This document shows positions 51,031 to 59,719 of a DNA stretch of 64,000 bases, one piece after another (the stretch's first letter is position 1; every line of letters starts with the position of its first letter). Under the pieces are notes generated by a model. It did not search any database. It was not told where the DNA came from and saw nothing but the letters and a program-made list of their open reading frames with translations. This stretch comes from Thalassotalea hakodatensis. Its GTDB lineage: Bacteria > Pseudomonadota > Gammaproteobacteria > Enterobacterales > Alteromonadaceae. A program made the translations under genes and the position numbers. The DNA is taken from the NCBI RefSeq assembly GCF_030295995.1, contig NZ_AP027365.1:1116001-1180000 (forward strand), written 5' to 3'.

Positions 51031-51669
51031 ATGAAATTGTATGGCTATTGGCGCTCTTCTGCGGCCTATCGCGTAAGAATTACACTTAATTTGAAGGATA
51101 TTCCGTACGAAACAATCCCTGTTCATTTGGTTAAGGCTGGGGGAGAACAACATCAAAAAAATTATGTTGATATGAATCCTACTCACCTAGTACCAACCTT
51201 AGAAGATAACGGTTTTATTTTAAATCAATCTATCGCTATCATTGATTATCTCGACGCAAAATATCCACAGCCTGCTGTTTACCCTAGCGCTGTACAAGAT
51301 AAAGCGTTAGTGCAAGCGCTAATGTTTGACATTGCGTGTGAGATACACCCTGTGAATAATTTGCGTGTACAGCAATATCTAGCGAACGAATTACATTGTT
51401 CTGATCAAGATAAACTACGTTGGTCACATCACTGGATGCATTTAGGTTTTACTGCAATTGAAGCAAAATTAAGTAAAACAGCTGGCAGATACTGTTTTGG
51501 TGATGATATTACCATCGCTGATATTTGTTTGGTGCCACAAGTATACAACGCGAAGCGCTTCAATCTTGATATGACACCATACCCTTTAATTAATAGTATC
51601 ACGAATAATTGCAATGAACTGCCTGCATTTAGCCAAGCGTTACCTGAAAACCAAAAAGATGCCGTATAA
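51031..51669 (+). CDS. maiA: Maleylacetoacetate isomerase (zeta-class GST)
   Basis: This 212-residue protein starts MKLYGYWRSSAAYRVRI, with the SSCxxR-like zeta-GST signature SSAAYRVR, and has a thioredoxin fold and helical C-terminal domain. It isomerises maleylacetoacetate in the homogentisate arm of tyrosine breakdown. The partners hmgA and fahA are not in the window, so either they lie elsewhere or this enzyme serves another GST role. Confidence 0.93.
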   Translation: MKLYGYWRSSAAYRVRITLNLKDIPYETIPVHLVKAGGEQHQKNYVDMNPTHLVPTLEDNGFILNQSIAIIDYLDAKYPQPAVYPSAVQDKALVQALMFDIACEIHPVNNLRVQQYLANELHCSDQDKLRWSHHWMHLGFTAIEAKLSKTAGRYCFGDDITIADICLVPQVYNAKRFNLDMTPYPLINSITNNCNELPAFSQALPENQKDAV

Positions 51670-51844
51670 AAAATTTAGTATTGGCTTGTTTTTAAGACAA
51701 TTATTTATCGAAATTGCAAGAAAGTGTGAACAATAAACAAATGTTACTTGAAACCTTGGTTAAAAAGCGTTGCAATAGAGAGGGTGTAACCAATGTAAAT
51801 TTTGTACACTCTTTTTTCATCGAAGTTTTTTAATCAGGGGAAGT

Positions 51845-52723
51845 ATGGATAAATCATCATCTAATCAGTCATCAACACCTTGGCCTCTCGTTATTGGTAT
51901 TATCATTGTGATTGTGGCAATGCTGTTATGGTTTCTCCTTGATGAACCAACGCAACCGGAGCGTAAGCAACCATCTGAACCTGTTGTGGAAGTTGAACAG
52001 CCTGTTGAGCCAGAACCAATACCGCTTCCTGAACCGCCAATCGAACCAGAAGTTGTCGTGCCAGAGCCAGTAGAGCCAATAGCACCTGAACCGACAAAAC
52101 CTTTATTACCAACGCTTAATGAAAGTGATCAGTGGCTTCAAGAAAAGTTACCTAGCATTACTTGGCGTAAAGAATTGCTTAAACTGGTCATCGACGATGA
52201 TATGATCCGCCGTTTTGTTGTGTTTACCGATAATTTTTCTCAAGGGTTATTAGCTTACGAACATAGTCCACTAATTAAACCTACTACGTCCTTTTCTGCA
52301 AAAGAGATCAACGAAGATGATGAAATAGTTATTAAATGGGATGAAACTACATCAAGACGTTTTAGTTTATATGTAGATTTATTACGCTCGGTAGACACAG
52401 ACACGTTAGTTTCTTGGTATTTTGAATTAAAACCACTGATTAACGAGGCATATAGAGAACTGGGCTACCCAGAAGAAAATTTCACTGATATTTTACAAGA
52501 CTCAATTACCAAAGTACTTGATATGGAGATCCCTAAAGAGCGCTTAGAACTTGTTCGCCCAAGTGTGATGTATCAATTTAAAGATGAATCTTACGAAAGC
52601 TTGGATGATGCAGAAAAATTAATGTTAAGAATAGGTAAAGAAAACCTATTAGTGATAAAGTCTGTGCTACTAGAAATCAGTGAAAAGTTATCCAGAGCTA
52701 GAGAAAATCAAGAAAACGATTAA
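51845..52723 (+). CDS. DUF3014-like membrane-anchored protein
   Basis: This 292-residue protein has one N-terminal helix (PLVIGIIIVIVAMLLWFLL), a Pro/Glu-rich spacer (about residues 38-85) and a conserved C-terminal domain beginning LNESDQWLQEKLPSITWRKE. The layout matches DUF3014 proteins of gammaproteobacteria, of unknown function. It probably sits in the periplasm. AGGGGAAG precedes the ATG. Confidence 0.85.
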   Translation: MDKSSSNQSSTPWPLVIGIIIVIVAMLLWFLLDEPTQPERKQPSEPVVEVEQPVEPEPIPLPEPPIEPEVVVPEPVEPIAPEPTKPLLPTLNESDQWLQEKLPSITWRKELLKLVIDDDMIRRFVVFTDNFSQGLLAYEHSPLIKPTTSFSAKEINEDDEIVIKWDETTSRRFSLYVDLLRSVDTDTLVSWYFELKPLINEAYRELGYPEENFTDILQDSITKVLDMEIPKERLELVRPSVMYQFKDESYESLDDAEKLMLRIGKENLLVIKSVLLEISEKLSRARENQEND

Positions 52724-52797
52724 CTTTTAGCCGATCAATCTAGAGTTGATCGGTTGTTCTTGCAACTCAGTGAATGTTTAGCGATAATCCTCGCCGC

Positions 52798-52803
52798 TAT
52801 AAT
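52798..52803 (+). promoter_or_regulatory. -10 element of ffs
   Basis: A perfect TATAAT lies 10 bp before the SRP RNA 5' end. The -35 region is poor (TGTTTA at 17 bp). Confidence 0.6.
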
Positions 52804-52812
52804 AGCATCTAT

Positions 52813-52926
52813 GGTGACCCTTACGGTCCCTTCGCAATGATACTCTGTGAACTCGGCCAGGTCCGGAAGGAAGCAACCGCAGCAGACGACTCATGTGCCG
52901 GAGTGTGGCTGTTTGGGTTGCCACCC
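52813..52926 (+). ncRNA. ffs: Signal recognition particle 4.5S RNA
   Basis: The apical SRP motif CCAGGTCCGGAAGGAAGCA with the GGAA tetraloop and the asymmetric loop partner AGCAGACGACTCATGTGCCGG is plainly present. The 5' GGTGACCC pairs with GGGTTGCC at the 3' end. Length of about 114 nt matches the bacterial small SRP RNA. It binds Ffh and delivers inner-membrane proteins to FtsY and SecYEG. An integrase gene starts 61 bp downstream, so this gene is the likely attachment site of the island. Confidence 0.95.
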
Positions 52927-52968
52927 AACCTAAATAAATCAATGACTTACACCAGATAAAGCGTAACT

Positions 52969-52988
52969 GCTACAATTGGTGCTACAAT
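52969..52988 (+). repeat. GCTACAAT direct repeat overlapping the integrase start
   Basis: GCTACAAT occurs at 52969 and 52981; the second copy runs into the ATG. It may be an integrase arm site or an autoregulatory site. Confidence 0.5.
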
Positions 52989-54078
52989 GAAGTCAGCTAA
53001 TATCCCCCATTTATATATTCGTAATGGTATTTATTACTATCGAAATAATACTATTTGGAAATCATTAAGAACGCGTTGTAAAAAAACAGCGTTCAGAAAA
53101 TTAAGTACTACCTTATTTGGCACTCCGCCAGCAATAAAAGACACTTCAATTACTGTTAATGACAGTTCATCTACACCACCTGACACTCAACCCGCATCTA
53201 ATCACAATACATCGACAATGAGTTTAATTAAAGCTTACCTTGCTGAGAATGGTGATAGGTGGTGCGAGCGAGAATATACACGTATCAAAAACGCTTTAAG
53301 TTTTTTGCCAAAAGGCGAAATTACTAGAGAAATAGCAATAGAGTTAAAAGCAGTTATTTTATTAACTAAAACTGTGACTACTTTTAATCGTTATTTAAAA
53401 TATTTTAATGCTCTTTATCGTTGGGGCATGGCGAATAATGTCTCAATTTCTGAGAATCCCTTTGAGGGACTTAGGGTTATTGAGAAGAAGAAAAGTATTT
53501 CAGATGGTCGAAAGGCATATTCTTCAAAGCAATTACGAACCCTTATGAGCTTTGCAGAGCAATACGATAGAAGTGATAGACGATATTGGCTTATTATGAT
53601 TGGGCGTTATACAGGCGCAAGAATGAATGAAATATGTCAATTGAAACCTTGTGATGTAACCGCTGAGGCTATTCATATTCGAGGTGAAGTACTTAAATCG
53701 GCTAATGCTAGACGGGCTATCCCTATTCATCCTAAGCTTATTGAACTTGGTTTATTGGATTGGGTAGCTGATTGTAAGGCTGATAGGTTATTTCATGAAT
53801 GGCAGCCAGTTAGGGGGAGTCATAGCCATGCTGCTAGCCGTTGGTTTAGCCGAAATAATCCTTTTAAATCTGTTATCAAAGGTCAAAAAGCGGAGGTCGA
53901 CTTTCATTCATTGAGACACACTGTAGCTACCGAGTTAAAACGTGCAGGGGTTGCTCGTCAATATGCTGCGCAAATATTAGGACACTATAATGGGAGTATA
54001 ACCTATGATAGATATGGGAAAAATATAGATAAATGTTACTTAAAAGAATCGGTAGCCATCATAGGGGAGTTTAATTGA
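52987..54078 (+). CDS. Tyrosine recombinase (island integrase)
   Basis: This 363-residue protein has a core-binding domain (about 75-165) and a catalytic domain with Arg in GRYTGARMNEI, His/Arg in DFHSLRHTVATEL, His in ILGHYNGS and nucleophile Tyr in ITYDRYGK. All catalytic residues are present, so it may be active. It lies directly beside ffs, pointing inward, as the first gene of the island. The matching att site at the far end is outside the window. Confidence 0.95.
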   Translation: MKSANIPHLYIRNGIYYYRNNTIWKSLRTRCKKTAFRKLSTTLFGTPPAIKDTSITVNDSSSTPPDTQPASNHNTSTMSLIKAYLAENGDRWCEREYTRIKNALSFLPKGEITREIAIELKAVILLTKTVTTFNRYLKYFNALYRWGMANNVSISENPFEGLRVIEKKKSISDGRKAYSSKQLRTLMSFAEQYDRSDRRYWLIMIGRYTGARMNEICQLKPCDVTAEAIHIRGEVLKSANARRAIPIHPKLIELGLLDWVADCKADRLFHEWQPVRGSHSHAASRWFSRNNPFKSVIKGQKAEVDFHSLRHTVATELKRAGVARQYAAQILGHYNGSITYDRYGKNIDKCYLKESVAIIGEFN

Positions 54079-54159
54079 GGTGGCATCAGGTAACAGAATA
54101 TAAGCTTACTACTAGCAGATTATTTTCTGTTACCTATTTAGATTGTGATTTATTTTTAA

Positions 54160-54471
54160 CTAGCTATCACATTTATATGTAGATACAGAAACGTTAACAA
54201 CATGACCATTTCCAGTAACATCTGTATCTTCAATAACCATAGAGTTTGCACCTTTTGATACTGCTCTCTCAGCCGCCTCAACTTGAGCTTTTTGGATTTT
54301 ACTATTAACAGAGTTAAATAAGTTGGTTTTATTTATTGCGAATTGCTCTACAAAAGTACAGTTTTCCGCCATTTTTTGTGGTATTACTTTTGCTGCTAAT
54401 TCCGTATTGTTGGTTGTAGAGGTAGTTGCACAGCCACTAATCAATAATAGTGAAATGATTATCCTTTTCAT
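54160..54471 (-). CDS. Small lipoprotein, DUF4156-like
   Basis: This 103-residue product has a lipobox (LLLISGC, modified Cys 14 or 15) and a compact domain ending with AAERAVSKGANSMVIEDTDV and a C-terminal Cys, similar in layout to DUF4156 outer-membrane lipoproteins. The assignment rests on visible pattern only. Confidence 0.7.
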   Translation of the reverse strand: MKRIIISLLLISGCATTSTTNNTELAAKVIPQKMAENCTFVEQFAINKTNLFNSVNSKIQKAQVEAAERAVSKGANSMVIEDTDVTGNGHVVNVSVSTYKCDS

Positions 54472-54557
54472 AAATATCTCCGTACCCTATTAATTTTAAA
54501 TGAAAAACTGGGTACATATCGCTTTTCATCTAATTTAATTTGTTGTTATTTTTGTGT

Positions 54558-54848
54558 TTATAAGTATTTATTACAAATAGCATCTATTTTTGGGTAGTAC
54601 TTTTTCATAAATTCTGTTCTATCTGTGGTGTTGTTATATTTAGTTTTTAAAGTTTTACAGCCATGCACTAAAGTTTGCTTGAGTTCATTACTTTTAACTG
54701 AGTCATCATTGAAATACGTTTGATAAACGGATGATGCTTTGGCGATTACAGCCATACCCTCTTTAAAATCAGCATCGCTTGTCCAGAAATCTGCTGCACT
54801 AATTGGTAGTGTGGTTGCTAATGCCAGTGTCAATGCTAACTTTTTCAT
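54558..54848 (-). CDS. Small exported protein of unknown function
   Basis: The 96-residue product has a signal peptide (MKKLALTLALATTLPISAA) and a helical mature part with two Cys (VHGCKTL, DAICNKYL) that could form a disulfide. AAGGGAAAT precedes the ATG. I do not recognise the family. Divergent from the Xre regulator. Confidence 0.7.
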   Translation of the reverse strand: MKKLALTLALATTLPISAADFWTSDADFKEGMAVIAKASSVYQTYFNDDSVKSNELKQTLVHGCKTLKTKYNNTTDRTEFMKKYYPKIDAICNKYL

Positions 54849-54882
54849 TTTATTTCCCTTTTATTACTTGAACTACCATTCC

Positions 54883-54923
54883 GCTCCTAATATGGGAGCA
54901 AAGTAACATGTACCTAAAATAGG
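54883..54923. promoter_or_regulatory. Paired operator-like sites at the Xre regulator
   Basis: GCTCCTAATATGGGAGC (54883-54899) and ACCTAAAATAGGT (54912-54924) share the core CCTAAWATRGG. They lie between divergent genes, the second just before the xre start, as expected for autorepression. Confidence 0.6.
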
Positions 54924-54927
54924 TGCA

Positions 54928-55200
54928 ATGAAAAAATTTAGACAATCAATCTATGACCAAGAGCATGTTTTCTTGAGAGATTGGCTCATACAAAAAAGAA
55001 AAACAGCTAAGTTAACTCAGAGGCAGCTAGCCGATAAGTTGGATACTGTTCATTCGCTTGTTGGTAAAGTGGAGAAAGGGGAGAGAAGGCTTGATGTTAT
55101 TGAGTTCATTTCTTATTGTGAAGCTATGGAAGTTAATTCAGATGAAATAATTAGTTTAATATTAAAGCTGAAAGGTGATAACCAGCCTCTTTTAGAATAG
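54928..55200 (+). CDS. Xre-family HTH regulator
   Basis: The 90-residue protein carries one Xre helix-turn-helix (LTQRQLADKLDTVHSLVGKVEKGERRLDVIEF, residues about 30-62). It could regulate itself and the divergent exported protein through the CCTAAWATRGG sites. Confidence 0.9.
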   Translation: MKKFRQSIYDQEHVFLRDWLIQKRKTAKLTQRQLADKLDTVHSLVGKVEKGERRLDVIEFISYCEAMEVNSDEIISLILKLKGDNQPLLE

Positions 55201-55682
55201 TAAGTAATCTTGCTTTGTATATATCGGTTCTAATCTGCTCATGTTTTTTTGGTTTTGTACTAGTCAATCCGACGATCTAATATTCACAATTGCCACTTTG
55301 CTGACCTAAATGAGTCGTCAATATTAGGTAAGTTTATGTTCACTAAGATACGATAACGGACATAAGCCTTGGTTTATTTAACGACAAGGGATCCGACAAT
55401 GCGGACGTTAGTTCTCTCAGCTTTAAGGCTGTTAAGAGGTAATAGCAATCATACGCGCATTGAACATATTAGATCTGTCTGTGTAATGCGGACACTTAAG
55501 CTAGGCGGGGGAATAAGCTTTGTGCCAATATGGAAGATGAGTTTTAAAAAATAAGAACTATGATGAGAGCAATACGGATTTAGAACTCATTTTTTTCAAT
55601 ATCTGAAATCATTGATAATCGTAGCGAGGGTTACCGTCGTTCCTCCTTAACCCATGCTACGCTTGCTTTATCCCGTTTTCGG
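55201..55682. other. 482-bp gap with one inverted repeat
   Basis: No gene is supported; a 61-residue rightward frame at 55369 has no ribosome binding site and no family resemblance. An inverted repeat GTAGCGAGGGTTA / TAACCCATGCTAC (55621-55660, 11 of 13 pairs) is the only structure. Confidence 0.6.
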
Positions 55683-56555
55683 CTACCTACATGAAGAGGG
55701 AAGAACATCATATATATTTGAGAAAACTTCTTCAGCTCGTGATGCTGAAGTTGCATCAATCAAATTTACCAATGTTCGAGATTCAGTAGAACCACTGTTG
55801 AATTGATTTTGTAACTTACTACAAGCATGCAAAGAAGTGTCAATCTGAAAATCACTAAATTTAATACTAATGATAGAAGAGTCTTCACTATCCTTATAGG
55901 CTTGTCTAATTTGATTCAACGGTGTGATGACTGAACATGTTTTATGTTTTCCACCGATTTTGTAATCAATACTCCACTGGATATTACAAGTATTCTCGTC
56001 CCATTTAGAGTTAGACACGAAGTGTTCATTCCATTCTGGGGATTTGTCGTTCTTAATTTTTTCATTTAGCCAGTTAAAAAATTCAATTAGTTGACCATCG
56101 CCTTTAAATTGTAGGTGATCTAACTGTTTATTGAGCAATTCATTTTTTTCTACCAATTTATCTCTACCGCTTTTAAAGTTAGATAGTGCAATAACATATT
56201 TTTCAATCAATTCTTTCTTGCTTTTTAATTCAAGGCTTAATGAATCTATTTTTGTATTAAGTTCCGCTCGAACCTTGTTGATACTTTTGTTATGTTGCTT
56301 TTTTTCTTCTTTTAATTTTGCTTCAAAATTGTCGTTAAGGGTCTTCCGTAGTTTTATTTCATCTATCGGGCTTCCCTCACATTTAAATGAGCCATATGAA
56401 AATTTTATCCCAGACTTTTCTTCACAGATTGACTTTAGTTCCGATACTGTAGGTGGTTTAAGGTAAACGGCAGCACCAAATAAACAAGATAAAATAATTA
56501 CGATATAGAGAATTACCAAAAGTGGGCGCTTGGATAGAAATTCAAATGCTGTCAT
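55683..56555 (-). CDS. Membrane-anchored coiled-coil protein of unknown function
   Basis: The 290-residue product has a short cytoplasmic tail, one helix (LLVILYIVIILSCLFGAAVYL), a coiled coil at about 70-150 and a C-terminal domain with several Cys (ENTCNIQWSIDYKIGGKHKTCSV; LHACSKLQ; SSCR). It has the look of an envelope protein of a phage or plasmid defence region, but no family is recognised. A large island gene with low similarity signs. Confidence 0.7.
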   Translation of the reverse strand: MTAFEFLSKRPLLVILYIVIILSCLFGAAVYLKPPTVSELKSICEEKSGIKFSYGSFKCEGSPIDEIKLRKTLNDNFEAKLKEEKKQHNKSINKVRAELNTKIDSLSLELKSKKELIEKYVIALSNFKSGRDKLVEKNELLNKQLDHLQFKGDGQLIEFFNWLNEKIKNDKSPEWNEHFVSNSKWDENTCNIQWSIDYKIGGKHKTCSVITPLNQIRQAYKDSEDSSIISIKFSDFQIDTSLHACSKLQNQFNSGSTESRTLVNLIDATSASRAEEVFSNIYDVLPSSCR

Positions 56556-57002
56556 TGTGTTAATGCTTACTTGTGCAATTACAAAGTGGGGTAATTTAAC
56601 ACTTATCTAAAAGTGGTAAAAGGGGCTAGCAATAAATTAGGAGCAGTGTAAGCTTAATGGCGTTTATCACTTTCTGCTTTTCACAGCCAAAGGTAGCTGT
56701 GCAAAGCTAAATAATGCCAACTTCTGCTTTCGCCGAGTGACTGACCTTGGATACAAGTGGAATGACAGGCCGCTATTGGCACCATTGCAGACACTCGACT
56801 GGAATGTTTTTTGGTTAAAAAAAATAAAAATCGCACTCAAGTAGTGCTAATTATTTAGTGGCAATCGTTAGAAGTATTTATTCACATGATATAACAAAGG
56901 ATTAAGTATCCTATGGTGTCATTATATTACTAATAATGAAGTTTTAACTATTATTTGATATATTTCATCCTGCAATAATAAAAACATATAAAGGATTAGT
57001 TA
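56556..57002. other. 447-bp gap before the two-gene operon
   Basis: No gene is supported. The stretch 56650-56810 is richer in GC than its surroundings and looks like decayed coding sequence, but I cannot name a parent. The promoter of the following operon should lie near its right end. Confidence 0.5.
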
Positions 57003-57929
57003 ATGCATTCTGTAGCACCATACTTGTTTCGTTGTTACAACAAGGACTTAGATGGTAGACAAGAACAACGATATAGCACGTTAGATAATATAGGACAATA
57101 CGACTTATTTCAGTTGTTAATTGACTTTATTAATGCCAATACTGGTGCATATAAAATAGTTGAAGATAGCAAACAAGTATTTCAATTTAGTGACTTAAAT
57201 TATGACGAAAATACTAGAGAAATATCTGGTTGGTTTAATGTAGGGCATTATGGTATCAAAACAGATATTATTAATATTGAAACTGGTCAAATAGATTTTG
57301 AAAAAGCTCAGAACAATGCTGAAATAATCAAACACTTTATACATTTTTTTATACCTAAAGGCTTTAATGAAGCTATAGCATTTTTGCATGCATACAGAGG
57401 TATTGGTGTTAAAACATTATTTTATAGCCTTTTTTCCAATTATTTTCAGGGTATTACCAACCTAGTAATACAAATGAACCCATTATCTTATGACAATGCC
57501 ATCAATGCATGGTTAGATGCAACAGCAAAAGAAATTCGACTTACTAAATTTGTAGGAGTGAATGACATTGCAGATCAAGTAAGGTTATTAGGGCATCATG
57601 AACAAGAATTAGTTATAAAACCACCTAGAAATAATGGACTTGGTAAGCTTAGAGATTACATAACTCCCGGTTCTGAACGACTTCAAGCAATTGAAGTAAT
57701 AGGTGAATATGGAGAACAAATTAAAACTGTAGTTGAAATGAATAATAAACAAAAAACATTTAGAATTGGCAGGAATGTTTCAACTCCATTATGTGAAATT
57801 GAGCTAGATGAAGACGTTATATTGGATGCTGGTGTGCCTGATTTCAATTCAATTAGACGGTGGACTAGAGAAATTGTGAATGAGTATGCTGTAACAATGT
57901 ACCCTGGACTTAGTGTAGAGGTGGCGTAA
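57003..57929 (+). CDS. Unassigned 308-residue cytosolic protein (operon partner of the membrane protein)
   Basis: The product has no signal peptide or membrane helix. It contains a beta-rich N-terminal half (MHSVAPYLFRCYNKDLDGRQ; REISGWFNVGHYGIKTDII) and a mixed C-terminal half (TKFVGVNDIADQVRLLG; GLGKLRDYITPGSERL). AAAGGA precedes the ATG. Its stop overlaps the next start (TAATG). The pairing of a cytosolic protein with a four-helix membrane protein on an integrase island resembles known two-component antiphage systems, but I cannot assign it to a named family. Confidence 0.7.
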   Translation: MHSVAPYLFRCYNKDLDGRQEQRYSTLDNIGQYDLFQLLIDFINANTGAYKIVEDSKQVFQFSDLNYDENTREISGWFNVGHYGIKTDIINIETGQIDFEKAQNNAEIIKHFIHFFIPKGFNEAIAFLHAYRGIGVKTLFYSLFSNYFQGITNLVIQMNPLSYDNAINAWLDATAKEIRLTKFVGVNDIADQVRLLGHHEQELVIKPPRNNGLGKLRDYITPGSERLQAIEVIGEYGEQIKTVVEMNNKQKTFRIGRNVSTPLCEIELDEDVILDAGVPDFNSIRRWTREIVNEYAVTMYPGLSVEVA

Positions 57930-58483
57930 TGAGTTCCAAAATAAACGTAATTGAAATAATCACAGGACATTTTAATACGTTAAAAAGTTCTTCAGATAGT
58001 AAACTAAACTACACTGATTTATTTACTTTCATATTGTTACCCGTGATTGTTGCATGTTTAACCGTATTTTTTGGTTTTAAACAATCAGATCAAATGTCTT
58101 CATTATTGGTGAATTTTGGAGCTATCTTTACTGCTCTTTTGTTAAGTGTTTTAGTATTGGTTTATGACCAAGGAAATAAATTAACTGAAAAACTTGAAAG
58201 CAATAATAATCAGCCAATTTTAAAAGCAAAACAAAGCTTACTTGATGAATTATATTACAATATTTGTTATTCGATTGTTGTGTCTGTAATTTTAGTTTTC
58301 TTATGTTTAATAGAGAAAGCGTTACGTGGATGTGTGTTGGATTTCACAATACAGAATATTCATTTTAACTTACAACCTGATGTTTGGTTTTTTTCACCGC
58401 TAATAGTATTTTTCACTATCAACCTAATGTTAACAATATTAATGATAGTTAAAAGAATGCACACATTATTAACTACTAAGTAA
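57929..58483 (+). CDS. Four-helix membrane protein, partner of the 57003 gene
   Basis: This 184-residue protein has helices 1-2 (FTFILLPVIVACLTVFFGF; GAIFTALLLSVLVLVYD), a cytosolic helical loop (about 85-115) and helices 3-4 (ICYSIVVSVILVFLCLI; FFSPLIVFFTINLMLTILMIV). Its first base overlaps the upstream stop, so the two are translated together. Such membrane partners often act as effectors that break membrane integrity; here that is inference only. Confidence 0.7.
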   Translation: MSSKINVIEIITGHFNTLKSSSDSKLNYTDLFTFILLPVIVACLTVFFGFKQSDQMSSLLVNFGAIFTALLLSVLVLVYDQGNKLTEKLESNNNQPILKAKQSLLDELYYNICYSIVVSVILVFLCLIEKALRGCVLDFTIQNIHFNLQPDVWFFSPLIVFFTINLMLTILMIVKRMHTLLTTK

Positions 58484-58510
58484 TTGTTGTAGTGTGTTAG
58501 ATTAAAAAAC

Positions 58511-58550
58511 AGTGGTGTTAATTATTGTAATTCATTACATCAACACCACT
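58511..58550 (+). terminator. Long hairpin after the two-gene operon
   Basis: AGTGGTGTT pairs with AACACCACT, with an inner GTAAT/ATTAC stem, 28 bp after the stop. No T-run follows, so it may act as a rho-dependent end or as another element. Confidence 0.4.
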
Positions 58551-59033
58551 ACAGAGCAGAGTATTCAACAGATTACCACCACCTACTAAGGGACTTGTAA
58601 TCAGTTGGCCTGATATGTTATCCGTTGGTATTACTACAAACTCAAGTTATTAATTTTAATTGATAAACTATATTCGTTAATGTTAATGGATTTCGAATAA
58701 AACGAGGTAATAAAACTTAATATATGCGTACTAACGGAGTTTTATCCGTTGTTAGTGAGTTTAAACTCCACAGTCGGCTTTGAGCTTAAAGCAGCCCCAC
58801 AAACATGTATTTATTTTGGTTGAAATTGCCCCTAATATGTTAATTATTTTACAAAAGTTAATGTTGGGTATTGGCTAGGAGCTGAAGTATTGATTTAGTC
58901 ACTCTTAACTTCCGCTTAGCGCACTCTTCTGACGATATGAATCACTTTATCATTGATATTTTGAAGTTACACGTGCAACTCCCTCTATAGATATATTAAA
59001 CCTAACTAGTCTCTTAACCGCCCCCTCCTATGA

Positions 59034-59137
59034 TGTAATCTATATTACAGATTAGATTACACTGATTTATTTCCTCATTTATCGCGAAATACATTTGATA
59101 TGTTGTAATCTTTATTGTAATCTTATTTATGTAATCT
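59034..59137. repeat. Five copies of TGTAATCT upstream of the serine recombinase
   Basis: TGTAATCT occurs directly at 59034, 59104, 59116 and 59130 and inverted at 59054. The 59034 copy is half of the dyad TGTAATCTATATTACA. Clustered sites like this in front of a resolvase gene are likely its res site or its operators. Confidence 0.7.
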
Positions 59138-59161
59138 AACTCCTAGATAAAAGAGTACAAT

Positions 59162-59719
59162 ATGAAAGTTGCTTACGCTCGTTGCTCAACTCAAAATCAA
59201 AACTTAGACGCACAACTTGAACAGCTTAAAGATTGTGACAAAGTCTTTAAGGAAAGACTAAGTGGTGGGAAAAGTGACCGTCCTGAATTGCATAAAGCGA
59301 TTGATTATTTAAGGGAAGGGGACAGTTTGGTTGTTACTAAACTAGACCGTTTAGCTAGGTCATTAACTGACCTACATAAATTAGTTGATATGATTGAAGA
59401 GAAGGGCGCAACGTTGAATGTTCTTAATCAAGCGATAGATACTTCAACTAGTAGCGGTAAATTGATGTTTAGCATGTTAGGTGCTTTTGCTGAGTTTGAA
59501 AAAGACTTAATCAACGAGCGAGTTCAAGAAGGCCTTGAACGCGCAAGAGCTAAAGGTGTTAAGTTTGGTAAGCCCCGTCAAATAACCGATGAAAAAAGAA
59601 AGCGTATTGTTGAACTGATGGATGATGAGAATAGCAATCTGACTAAAAATGAAATAGCAGATATTATTGGTTGTTCAAGGAATCAGTTGTACAAAATCTA
59701 TAGAGAAGATAAAACTTAA
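59162..59719 (+). CDS. Serine recombinase (resolvase/invertase family)
   Basis: The 185-residue protein has the catalytic Ser9 in YARCSTQNQN, conserved Arg63 and Arg66 in LDRLARSL, the E-helix GAFAEFEKDLINERV and a C-terminal HTH (NEIADIIGCSRNQLYKIY). It is small, like Tn3 resolvases and DNA invertases. The five TGTAATCT copies just upstream are its probable binding sites. Confidence 0.94.
   Translation: MKVAYARCSTQNQNLDAQLEQLKDCDKVFKERLSGGKSDRPELHKAIDYLREGDSLVVTKLDRLARSLTDLHKLVDMIEEKGATLNVLNQAIDTSTSSGKLMFSMLGAFAEFEKDLINERVQEGLERARAKGVKFGKPRQITDEKRKRIVELMDDENSNLTKNEIADIIGCSRNQLYKIYREDKT

Larger units (their letters stand above)
58484..59161. other. 678-bp gap with a hairpin and the recombinase sites
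   Basis: No gene is supported. It holds the hairpin at 58511-58550 and the TGTAATCT cluster at 59034-59137. Confidence 0.6.

Noticed and set aside
51794-51808. TGTAAATTTTGTACA as a third TyrR box
   Set aside because: Spacing is wrong for TGTAAA-N6-TTTACA.
52774-52959. 61-residue rightward frame
   Set aside because: It runs through the SRP RNA gene.
55369-55554. 61-residue rightward frame
   Set aside because: No ribosome binding site, no domain, low-quality composition; more likely decayed sequence.
57003-58483. Kiwa (KwaA/KwaB) assignment
   Set aside because: Sizes and topology are similar, but the gene order is reversed and I see no motif that identifies either family.
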